Assembly: GCF_007859865.1 (NCBI RefSeq)
Contig: NZ_SJPI01000001.1
Coordinates: 1,426,001 to 1,490,000, forward strand
Reading direction: 5' to 3'
Length of the DNA: 64,000 nucleotides
DNA from: Rubripirellula amarantea
GTDB lineage: Bacteria; Planctomycetota; Planctomycetia; Pirellulales; Pirellulaceae
Numbering within the stretch: position 1 is the first letter of the stretch; each line of letters begins with the position of its first letter. Position numbers and translations under genes: made by a program. Positions 25,740 to 34,900 of the stretch are shown here, piece after piece. Under the pieces are notes generated by a model. It saw only the letters and a list, made by a program, of their open reading frames with translations. It did no database searches and was not told where the DNA came from.

Positions 25740-26861
25740 ATGGCCCGGGTAGTTCTAGCGATGAGTGGAGGCGTGGATTCGAGCGTCGCTGCGCACCTGT
25801 TGCTCGAAGCTGGCCACGAGGTTGTCGGCGTGTTCATGCGGCACGGCGAAGAGTCGAGCGAAGTTTGCAAGGTCGAAGACACCGGCAACACGAGCTTGCC
25901 GGTATTGGGTGGACTTGCGCAAGGGCGAGCCGACCATAAACAAGGTTGTTGCACCGCGTCGGACGCCGCGGACGCCCGTCGGGTTGCCGCGCGAATGGAT
26001 ATCCCGTTCTACGCGCTGGACCTGCAGGCAGACTTCCGTCGAATCGTTGACTACTTCGTCGATGATTACTTGTCTGGCCGTACCCCGAACCCGTGCGTGC
26101 GATGCAACCAATGGATCAAGTTCGGACGACTATTCGATTACGCCGATGGTGTGGACGCGGAATTTGTAGCGACCGGACACTATGCGCAATTGGTCGATGG
26201 CGAACTGCATCGTGGGCTCGATTCTACCAAGGACCAATCTTACGCATTGTTTGGAATTCGCCGCGATCGCGTTAGTCGAATGCTGCTTCCCGTGGGCGGA
26301 TTTGAAAAGACTCGCATTCGAGAGATTGCCAGTTCACTTGATTTGGGTGTGGCCGGAAAAAAGGACTCACAGGAAATCTGTTTCGTAACGCAAGGTCACC
26401 ACAGCGACTTCGTTCGTGCTCGCGAACCGAAGCGGTCGCAGCGAACCTCGGGGAACTTCGTGACCGTCGATGGCGAAGTCGTTGGCACCCACCGTGGCTA
26501 TGAGGCATTTACGGTTGGCCAACGAAAGAAGCTCGGTATCGCGATGGGCGAGCCGTACTTTGTCATTCGCATCGAACCGGAAACTTGCAACGTCGTGATC
26601 GGAAAGAAAGACGCCCTAGCGAGCCAAGGTTTGATTGCCAGTGAGGCAAATTGGCTGGTTGACCCGGCCGACTTGCCGACTGATGTGGCGGTCCAAATTC
26701 GTTACAACGGCCAGCCCAAACCGGCCCGAATGAGTGTGGACGCAGGGGATCCCGATCGTTTTGAAGTGGTTTTTGACGAACCAGAGCTGGCTGTTGCCCC
26801 AGGCCAAGCCGCGGTTGTCTACCACGGCAATCGAGTCCTCGGTGGCGGCTGGATCCGCTAA
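25740..26861 (+). CDS. mnmA: tRNA-specific 2-thiouridylase
   Basis: 373 residues. The ATP pyrophosphatase P-loop is LAMSGGVDSSVAAHL (residues 6-20). The two catalytic cysteines are C119 in TPNPCVRCNQWIKFG and C214 in KKDSQEICFV. The tRNA-binding and C-terminal beta-barrel regions follow (FTVGQRKKLGI). It thiolates U34 of tRNA-Lys, -Glu and -Gln. Relative to E. coli MnmA there is an insertion of about 25 residues (around 42-68), between the first beta-alpha unit and the CCTASDAADAR segment. Confidence 0.96.
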   Translation: MARVVLAMSGGVDSSVAAHLLLEAGHEVVGVFMRHGEESSEVCKVEDTGNTSLPVLGGLAQGRADHKQGCCTASDAADARRVAARMDIPFYALDLQADFRRIVDYFVDDYLSGRTPNPCVRCNQWIKFGRLFDYADGVDAEFVATGHYAQLVDGELHRGLDSTKDQSYALFGIRRDRVSRMLLPVGGFEKTRIREIASSLDLGVAGKKDSQEICFVTQGHHSDFVRAREPKRSQRTSGNFVTVDGEVVGTHRGYEAFTVGQRKKLGIAMGEPYFVIRIEPETCNVVIGKKDALASQGLIASEANWLVDPADLPTDVAVQIRYNGQPKPARMSVDAGDPDRFEVVFDEPELAVAPGQAAVVYHGNRVLGGGWIR

Positions 26862-27078
26862 TTCAGCGGATTTTTGGCAATCCGTGAGTGCTGAATTTCA
26901 CACTCGCCGCCCCTGTCCCACGGTATCTCAGGAAAAGGTTTGCCGGTTGCGCAGATCATAACTACAGTTTGAGGGTGTCCGCGCAACCCGTTTTAGCGGC
27001 AAATCAAACCTTTTTTGGACTCTCCTGCATTCGGGGCGATGCTCGCGTCGAAACTCCTCGCGGAGGACTGTACACCTG

Positions 27079-27852
27079 ATGAAAAAACTAGCACTGACTT
27101 TCTTGACCGTTGCCCTCGCGGTTCCGATGATCGTTTCGGGACCAGAAGCACAAGGTCAAAACGCAATCCTTTCCAACTTGTACGGGCAAGGTGTTCATGC
27201 AACGTACGCCGGAAAGTATCAAGACGCCTATGACTATTTGTCGATGGCGATCAACAGCGGAAGTAAGGATCCACGTGTTTATTACTTCCGTGGTATCGTC
27301 GCCGATCGAATGGGCAGACCCTACGAATCCGAAAGCGATTGGCAGCAGGGCGCAGTGCTGGAAGCTCAGGGCAAGATTGTTGGCTCCATCGGTCGCGCCC
27401 TGTCGCGCTTCCAAGGTCAAGGACGGATGAAGCTTGAAGCTATCCGTCAAAAAGCCAAGCTGCAGTACCTTGCCGAATCGGCCATGCGATCGCAACAACG
27501 CTTTGGCGAAATCCAGGCCGCCGAAGGTGACGTTCTTCGAGCAGCCCCATCTCGACCGGCACCTCCGCCTGCACCACCAATCGCTGGCGATGACAATCCA
27601 TTCGGTGATGACACCAGCGAACCTGAAGTCGAGGCGGACGACGCGCTCGAAGGTGCGATGGACGACCCCTTTGGTGATGCACCCGCTGGCACCGCTCCCG
27701 CGGATGCTGGCGATGCTTTCGACGCCGATGCCCCCGCCGCCGACGATCCTTTCGGTGGCAGCGGCGATTCACCCGCTGGCGATGACGATCCTTTCGGTGG
27801 CAGCAGCGACGACCCGTTTGGTGGTAGCGACGACGATCCGTTTGGTAGCTGA
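27079..27852 (+). CDS. Secreted TPR-like protein with NPF/DPF-repeat acidic tail
   Basis: 257 residues. A signal peptide (MKKLALTFLTVALAVPMIVSG) is followed by a TPR-like helical region (about 30-100: YGQGVHATYAGKYQDAYDYL) and a basic helix. From residue 150 the protein is Pro/Ala/Asp/Gly-rich and contains one NPFG and five DPFG motifs (DDNPFGDD, DDPFGDA, then DDPFGG three times and DDPFGS at the C-terminus). Planctomycete envelope proteins often end in such acidic low-complexity tails; function unknown. Followed by a good intrinsic terminator, so it is likely monocistronic. GGAGG lies about 12 bases before the ATG. Confidence 0.85.
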   Translation: MKKLALTFLTVALAVPMIVSGPEAQGQNAILSNLYGQGVHATYAGKYQDAYDYLSMAINSGSKDPRVYYFRGIVADRMGRPYESESDWQQGAVLEAQGKIVGSIGRALSRFQGQGRMKLEAIRQKAKLQYLAESAMRSQQRFGEIQAAEGDVLRAAPSRPAPPPAPPIAGDDNPFGDDTSEPEVEADDALEGAMDDPFGDAPAGTAPADAGDAFDADAPAADDPFGGSGDSPAGDDDPFGGSSDDPFGGSDDDPFGS

Positions 27853-27883
27853 TCTTCAATCTGAGTAAATAGCGTAGAAAGCA

Positions 27884-27915
27884 AGAGCGGCTGGGGCTTC
27901 CAGTCGCTCTTTTTT
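27884..27915 (+). terminator. Intrinsic terminator after the DPF-repeat gene
   Basis: An 11-bp stem AGAGCGGCTGG / CCAGTCGCTCT (one G-T wobble) with loop GGCTT, followed by a run of six T, starting 31 bases after the stop codon. Confidence 0.88.
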
Positions 27916-28135
27916 ATTCGCCCTGTTACACTTATCGCACCTGCCACGATCAAAGCGTGGTAAGCATTGAATCGTCCCGCCAAGCGCTAACTGAACGCTC
28001 GTTGTCGTTTGCGTGATTCGTGCTTGATAGGACCTGCCCTCGAGTCCACTCGTAGCCAGAGACTGCTTTCCGTCGCAAAGATCGACGGGACTCGCTCACC
28101 TCAAATTCCCTCCCTTCCTTAGAAAGCCTGGTTTC

Positions 28136-28378
28136 ATGAAGTACGTCGTATGGGGACTGATTGCCGTTTTGGTGGTGATCCATCAGGACGTTTGGAATTG
28201 GAACAACGACAAGCTTGTCTTGGGTTTCTTGCCCATCACGCTCGCTTACCACGCCGGAATCTCGATTGCCGCCAGCATCGTGTGGCTGATCGCGGCAACG
28301 ACGGCTTGGCCGGATAATCTCGAAGACGAATCCAGCGATACGCTGGCCAGCGGTTCTTCTCAGGAGGCGTCGGTATGA
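28136..28378 (+). CDS. DUF3311 small membrane protein
   Basis: 80 residues with two membrane helices (about 4-16 and 29-56) and a polar acidic tail. The stretch GFLPITLAYHAGISIAAS is typical of DUF3311 proteins, which are encoded next to sodium:solute symporters and are thought to be their small subunits. The stop overlaps the symporter start by ATGA (28375-28378), so the two are translationally coupled. Confidence 0.9.
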   Translation: MKYVVWGLIAVLVVIHQDVWNWNNDKLVLGFLPITLAYHAGISIAASIVWLIAATTAWPDNLEDESSDTLASGSSQEASV

Positions 28379-30060
28379 GTCCTGGAATGATTAAAGTTAC
28401 GATCATCAGCATCTATCTTGGACTGCTGCTTTTCCTTGGGTTGTTTTCATCGCGGTTGTTCAAAGGTACGTCCAAGGACTACTTGCTGGCGAGCCACTCC
28501 ATCGGTCCTTTCCTGTTGCTGATGTCGTTGTTCGGCACAACCATGACAGGCTTTGCCTTGGTGGGATCAACGGGTGAGGCCTTTGCCGAAGGTGTTGGCG
28601 TCTATGGCATGTTGGCGTCCTCTTCGGGGATCATCCACTCGCTTTGCTTCTTTGTCCTGGGCGTTCGGCTTTGGTCATGGGGCAAAAAATATGGTTACAC
28701 AACACAAGCTGGGTTCTTTCGTGATCGTTTAGAGAGCGACAAGATTGGATTGGTGCTGTTTCCCATTCTGGTCGGCTTGGTCGTTCCTTACTTGTTGGTC
28801 GGCGTCATCTCGGCTGGCAAAGCGATCGAAGGTGCCACGCGAGGCGATTTTCCCACGTGGACTGAAAACGGTGCTATTCCGCCGTGGTTGACTTCACTTG
28901 TCATTTGCGTCGTTGTGCTGGTGTATGTGTTCTTTGGTGGCATGCGAGGTACTGCATGGGCCAATACGTTTCAGACCATTGTTTTCATGATCCTGGGCGT
29001 CGTCGCGTTCTACTTGATTGCGACAAGCCTAGCGGCAAGATCCGTCGAGGAAGGCCGTGCTCACGAATTCGTCGACGGTGAGCGTGTCGTTCGAACTCAA
29101 CCACCTACCGGACTGATGGACTCCCTGCACATTGTTTCGCAGGAGATTCCGAAAGCTCGCCGTGTGCGAGATGAAGTGAATCTGGAAGACCAACTCGAAT
29201 CCGTCGAAGCTCCCGCTAAGTTTCGGACCCGAGAGAAGCTCGACCCGTGGATGTTTTTCACCTACATGTTGATTCCGTTTTCGGTCGGAATGTTCCCTCA
29301 CTTGTTCCAGCATTGGTTGACTGCCAAGAGCGCCAGAGCATTCAAGTTGCCGGTTGTTGTGCATCCGGTATTCATTTTGATTGTCTGGGTTCCCTGCGTT
29401 TTGATCGGGGTCTGGGCGACGACAGGTCTGATCGCGATTCCACCACCAATCGCCAGTGATCCCAACAAGGTGCTTGGTTTCATGGTCAAGACACTCTCAG
29501 GCGATGTCCTGGGTGGTTTCTTGCTAGCCGGAATCTTGGCGGCGATCATGTCGAGCCTGGATAGTCAGTTTCTTTGCTTGGGCACCATGTTTACCACCGA
29601 TATCGTGGTCCACTATGGCGGCAAAGATCGCTTCAAGGACAAGCAGATTATCTTTATCTCTCGGTGCTTCATCATCGCGATTGTTGCCATCACCTATGGA
29701 TTGAGTTTGACCGATATCGCTCAAACCCGAGTGTTCCAGTTGGGCATTTGGTGCTTCAGCGGATTCAGCAGTCTGTTCCCTCTGGCGCTCTTAGCGGTGT
29801 ATTGGAAGGGACTGACCAAGTGGGGAGCCTACGCAGGTGTGTTAACCGCAGCCGGCGTCTGGTATGCCCTTTTTTCCGCATCGCAATTTGGAGCGATCGA
29901 AAATTGGTCGGTCGATTTCACCATTGGTGAACGAACGATTCACACGATGCCAGTGGCTACGATCTTCTTGGCATCGGCGATCACCACAATCGTGGTTTCG
30001 TTGGTGACTCCCAAGCCGAGCAAACAGACGTTGGCAAAGTTTTTTCCCGAGCGAGCGTAA
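28375..30060 (+). CDS. Sodium:solute symporter (SSS family)
   Basis: 561 residues with about 13 predicted membrane helices. The N-terminal KDYLLASHSIGPFLLLMSLF and TTMTGFALVGSTGEAF segments match the conserved first helices of SSS carriers (LeuT fold), which import solutes with sodium. The large cytoplasmic loop between about 225 and 290 is charged. Its partner is the DUF3311 protein encoded just upstream. The solute cannot be read; pairs of this type are most often annotated as pantothenate/PutP-like or monocarboxylate carriers. Confidence 0.92.
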   Translation: MSPGMIKVTIISIYLGLLLFLGLFSSRLFKGTSKDYLLASHSIGPFLLLMSLFGTTMTGFALVGSTGEAFAEGVGVYGMLASSSGIIHSLCFFVLGVRLWSWGKKYGYTTQAGFFRDRLESDKIGLVLFPILVGLVVPYLLVGVISAGKAIEGATRGDFPTWTENGAIPPWLTSLVICVVVLVYVFFGGMRGTAWANTFQTIVFMILGVVAFYLIATSLAARSVEEGRAHEFVDGERVVRTQPPTGLMDSLHIVSQEIPKARRVRDEVNLEDQLESVEAPAKFRTREKLDPWMFFTYMLIPFSVGMFPHLFQHWLTAKSARAFKLPVVVHPVFILIVWVPCVLIGVWATTGLIAIPPPIASDPNKVLGFMVKTLSGDVLGGFLLAGILAAIMSSLDSQFLCLGTMFTTDIVVHYGGKDRFKDKQIIFISRCFIIAIVAITYGLSLTDIAQTRVFQLGIWCFSGFSSLFPLALLAVYWKGLTKWGAYAGVLTAAGVWYALFSASQFGAIENWSVDFTIGERTIHTMPVATIFLASAITTIVVSLVTPKPSKQTLAKFFPERA

Positions 30061-30069
30061 CGTCTTTCG

Positions 30070-31884
30070 ATGATGAACTGGGAAGCATGGCTGAGTCTCG
30101 GCGTCGCCAGCACGTTATTGGCGACGCTTGCCATGCGCGTGGCGGCGAAAGAACTGCTGGCGCTAGGCTGCCTCGGCATCCTCATCCTAGCCCAGAACGT
30201 CACTCACTCGACAAAGCTTCCCACACCCGAGCAGGCAGTCGCGGGCTACGGCAATGAAGGTCTGATTACGATCGCATTGCTGTTCGCGGCGGTCGCGGGA
30301 TTGGAGTTCACTGGGGGTACCGAGTTGGCGACGGGATGGCTGCTGCGGCGTGCTCGCAAGCTTTCCGATGCTCAGACTCGTCTACTGATTCCTGTGGCGG
30401 CACTCAGCGGATTCTTGAACAACACGCCGGTGGTATTGGCTCTGATCCCGGTGGTTGGTGACTTATCCAAACGCATCGGGGTTAGTAGTAGCCGGTTGCT
30501 GATGCCACTCTCCTACACCGCGATCTTGGGTGGCATGTGCACATTGATCGGCACCGGGACGAACCTGATCGTCGCCCAGATGAACGAGAAAGCAATCGCG
30601 GCGGGAGATGCGACGCACCATCTGTCTTTCTTTTCACCCGCTGTTGTCGGCTTACCCGCTACGGTTCTCGGGCTGATCTACATGATCGTCTGTTCGCGAT
30701 GGTTGTTGCCCGAACGCCGTCCCGCCGTCAGCGCTGGTGACGACCCGAGGCAATACACCGTTGAAGTTCAAGTGGAACCTAGCGGACCGTTGGTGGGTCG
30801 CACGATTGAAGAAGCGGGACTGCGTCATTTACCAGGCCTTTACATTGCCGAGATTCAACGTGTCAGCGGCGAGATCGCTGCCGCAAAACCCAACGAACGA
30901 CTTCAGTCGGATGATGTGTTGATTCTGGTCGGAGCGTTGGAAAGCGTGGTCGATCTGCGGAAAATCCGAGGCCTCACGACGCCAGACGACCAAGCCCGAA
31001 AACTGCAGGTCCCCGCCTGGAAACGCACGCTGGTGGAAGCAGTCGTTTCGCCACGGTGTAGCCTTTTGGGCAAGACGATTCGTGAGGGGCGATTCCGGTC
31101 TCATTACAACGCCGCAGTTGTAGCCGTCGCGCGGGGTGATCGTCGTCTAACCGGAAAGCTCGGTGACGTGCGTTTGGAAGTTGGCGACGTGTTACTGCTT
31201 GAAGCCTCACCATCGTTCTTACATCGTCGTGGAGAGTCGCGAGACTTCTTCTTGGTCAGCGCCGTTGAACAGGCCGCCGTTCGCCGTCCCGAACGTGCTT
31301 GGTTCGCCGTCTTTATTTTGACCGCGATGGTGTTGGCCGCTGCCACGCAAAGTTTAAAAATCTTGACCGCGTCAATGTTGGCGGCCGTTGCAATGGTGGC
31401 CTTTCGTTGTTGCACCAGTGCAGAAGCTCGACGCAGTGTTGACTGGTCGATCTTGATCGTGATTGGGGCGGCCATTGGTATCGGTGAATCGCTCAACATG
31501 AGCGGTGCTGCTGGATCTATCGCCAACGGAATTCTGTCGCTTGCCGGTGGAAGTCCTTTGCTGACGTTGGCAGCGGTGTTCATGGCCACGATGTTGTGCA
31601 CGGAACTTATTACCAACTACGCTGCTGCGGTGCTGATGTTTCCGATTGCGATTAGAGCGGCCACGGGACTGGGTTGCGATCCAGCTCCGATGATCATCGC
31701 CGTCATGATTGCCGCCTCAGCCAGCTTCCTGACGCCGTTCGGCTACCAAACCAACATGATGGTTTACGGTGTCGGCGGTTATCGAGTCGTCGACTACTTG
31801 AAGTTCGGATTGCCACTTTCGATCATCGTCTTCGTCGTAACCATGGTGGTAGTTCCGCTCGTTTGGCCGCTTTCGCCCTTGTAG
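30070..31884 (+). CDS. SLC13/DASS-family permease with two TrkA-C domains
   Basis: 604 residues starting nine bases after the symporter stop, so the three transporter genes form one operon. Membrane domains at about 1-215 and 405-600 carry the paired motifs SGFLNNTPVVLALIPVV and TNYAAAVLMFPIA of the divalent anion/sodium symporter superfamily. Between them lie two RCK/TrkA-C-like domains (about 220-295 and 320-385; LVGRTIEEAGLRHLPG and LLGKTIREGRFRSHYN) that probably sense a ligand. Candidates for the substrate are sulfate or dicarboxylates; sulfate would suit a sulfatase-rich organism but this is inference. Confidence 0.9.
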   Translation: MMNWEAWLSLGVASTLLATLAMRVAAKELLALGCLGILILAQNVTHSTKLPTPEQAVAGYGNEGLITIALLFAAVAGLEFTGGTELATGWLLRRARKLSDAQTRLLIPVAALSGFLNNTPVVLALIPVVGDLSKRIGVSSSRLLMPLSYTAILGGMCTLIGTGTNLIVAQMNEKAIAAGDATHHLSFFSPAVVGLPATVLGLIYMIVCSRWLLPERRPAVSAGDDPRQYTVEVQVEPSGPLVGRTIEEAGLRHLPGLYIAEIQRVSGEIAAAKPNERLQSDDVLILVGALESVVDLRKIRGLTTPDDQARKLQVPAWKRTLVEAVVSPRCSLLGKTIREGRFRSHYNAAVVAVARGDRRLTGKLGDVRLEVGDVLLLEASPSFLHRRGESRDFFLVSAVEQAAVRRPERAWFAVFILTAMVLAAATQSLKILTASMLAAVAMVAFRCCTSAEARRSVDWSILIVIGAAIGIGESLNMSGAAGSIANGILSLAGGSPLLTLAAVFMATMLCTELITNYAAAVLMFPIAIRAATGLGCDPAPMIIAVMIAASASFLTPFGYQTNMMVYGVGGYRVVDYLKFGLPLSIIVFVVTMVVVPLVWPLSPL

Positions 31885-31926
31885 ATCAACGTCCGACGCG
31901 TTCAGCCAAATCGTTTTGAATCCCTC

Positions 31927-34900
31927 ATGAATTCCCACGGTCCGATCAAACCAACGAGCCCCGCTCTGTCCGCCAAGGCAGACCCGCTGCCGGCGGCCAA
32001 TGACAATCGTGACGTGGAAGTCAAGGTTGAGTTTCCCGATGAGCTTCCGATCACGGCGCATCGAGAACAGATTGTTGAACTCATACGCAGCCAGCAAGTC
32101 ATTGTCGTTTGCGGTGAAACCGGCAGCGGAAAGAGCACGCAACTGCCAAAGTTCTGTCTTGAAGCTGGACTCGGGCGTAACCGCATGATCGGCCATACGC
32201 AGCCACGTCGACTGGCCGCCCGCAGCATCGCCACTCGGCTTGCTGAGGAATTGTCGACGAATCTCGGCGATCAAGTCGGCTACAAAGTCCGCTTCGGTGA
32301 TCAAACCAGCGACAAGACGCTAATCAAATTAATGACCGACGGCATTTTGCTAGCCGAGACGGGATCGGATCGTTCGCTCGACGCCTACGACGCGATCATC
32401 ATTGACGAAGCGCACGAGCGGTCATTGAACATCGACTTTTTGATGGGCTATTTGCGTCGGCTGCAAGATAAGCGACCGGACCTCAAAATCATCATCACAT
32501 CGGCAACGATTGACGCTGAACGTTTTGCCGAACACTTTTCTAAGGATGAAGTTCCTTGCCCCATCGTCAACGTAGAAGGACGTGGATATCCGGTGGAACT
32601 AAGGTACTTGCCGTGGGAAGAAATAGTCGACGATGAGACTCGGGGTTACGATCTATCGCGTCATGTGATCGAAGCGATCAATCAACTCTCTCGGAGTGGC
32701 GAAGGCGACACGCTCGTCTTCCTTCCGACCGAACGTGACATCCGCGAAGTTTCGCACCGCGTTGCCGGTCACTACAAACGTCTCGGATTGACGGGACGTG
32801 TCGACCTGCTGCCGCTCTACGCCCGCTTGCCTCAATCACAACAACAACAGATTTTTTCGCCCAATGGTAAGAAGCGAAGAATCATTTTTGCCACTAACGT
32901 CGCCGAGAGTTCATTAACGGTGCCGGGAATTCGGTACGTGATCGACAGCGGCACCGCCCGAATCAGCCGCTACAGTTCCCGAAGCAAAGTGCAACGATTG
33001 CCGATTGAGCCCATCAGTCGTGCAAGCGCGAACCAGCGTGCGGGACGCTGTGGTCGGGTCGGTCCAGGCATTTGTGTTCGCTTATTCTCGCTTGATGACT
33101 TTGAAAATCGCGAAGCTTTCACGACACCGGAAATTCGCCGAACCAATTTGGCGTCCGTTGTACTGCAAATGAAAACACTCAAGCTTGGACGGCTTGAAGA
33201 CTTTCCACTGCTCGATCCGCCTCGTCCTGAAGCCATCCGCGAAGGATTGAGGACACTTACGGAGCTCGGCGCAATTGACGATCGTCACGAGCTGACCTCC
33301 ATTGGCAAGAAACTTGGCCGGATGCCGGTCGATCCACGGGTGGGAAGAATTATCCTCGCTGCCGACGAAAATGGTGTTCTTGCCGAGGTGTTACCCATTG
33401 CCGCTGCGATGGAGATTCCCGACCCTCGCGACCGTCCGCCTGAAAAACAACAAGCCGCTGACGAAGCTCATTCTGATTTCACCGATTCGCAAAGCGACTT
33501 TCTTTCCTACTTACGACTATGGCGTCACTACGAAACCGCACGCAGCGATTTCGGGCGCAGCAAACTCGATCGAACTCTTAAGAAGCAATTCCTTTCTCCA
33601 ACCCGGATGCGAGAATGGTCAGACATCTACCGACAACTTCGCGAGATGGCTTCGCAAACGTTAGGCGATAGAAAACAGAAGCGTTCCATTGGCAAAATTC
33701 GATACCTCGACGTGAACGATAAGTTTGTCGTTAGTGCGGACCACTACGAAGCGATTCACCGTTCGTTGCTCGCAGGATTGCTTTCCGGTGTTGCTCTTGC
33801 CGGTGACAAGAATCAATACACGGGTGCTGGCGGCTTGAAGCTATTTTTGTGGCCCGGCAGCGGTGTATTCGCGAGCAAACCCAAATGGATCGTAGCCGCC
33901 GAGCTTGTCGAAACGGCAAAGACGTTCGCCCGCACGGTCGCTAAGGTGCAACCACTATGGATTGAGCAGGTCGGTGCTCACTTGCTAAAGGCCTCGCACT
34001 ACGAACCCCACTTCAGTGGCAAGTCAGGCGGCGCATTCTGTTTCGAAAATCGAACGTTGTTTGGCTTGCCCATCGTAGTCCGCCGTCGCGTGCCTTTAGC
34101 ACCGATTGACCCTGCTACTGCGAGAGAGCTTTTGATCGAAACGGGTCTTACCGGCCGTGAGCTCAGAACCAATGCTCGATTTTTCCGAAGCAATCAAGCC
34201 TTAGCCACGGCGATTGAAACCCTAGCCGCCAAGACACGTCGCCGCGACATGGTCATTGATGACTACGTTGTTGCACAATTTTACAACGAACGACTGCCAC
34301 AAGACGTCATCGACCGCGCTTCGTTGGAAAAGTACGATCGCAATCTGGCAGTTCCCTCATGGGCCAAGTCGCTTTCCAGTTCTGCTGCGGTATCAGCTTG
34401 GCTTGCCGATCCGCCGCCGCTAGATAAATCGACCGATGCCAAGGCTACCGTTTACATGCGGCCGGATGATCTTATCAAGCCGGAATTAGAAGTCCTTGAT
34501 GGTGATGCTTTTCCTGATGAGTTGGTGGTCGGAAGCACGCGATTGCCGTTGAAGTATCACTTTGAACCAGGATCTGAACGCGATGGAGTAAACGTCACGA
34601 TTCACCAAGCCGCCGTCTCGCAGATCAGTGATGATCGATTGGGTTGGCTTGTTCCAGGTCTGCTGCACGAGAAGATTGTCAGTCTGATTAAGTCGTTGCC
34701 CAAGCGAATCCGTCGCAACCTAGTTCCCGCATCGGACACGGCAACAAAGATCGTTGACGACCTTTCTAAGGTTTATGGTCAAGCACCGTTCATGCAAACG
34801 GTTTGTGAGGCGATCAGCAGGTACGCCGAAATGCCGGTATCGCCAACGGACTTTCAAGACGACAAACTTCAATCGCACTTAGATTTCTTGGTCACCGTCG

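Noticed and set aside
26867-26884. CGGATT/AATCCG hairpin after mnmA as a terminator
   Set aside because: The T residues are in the loop and none follow the stem, so it does not fit an intrinsic terminator.
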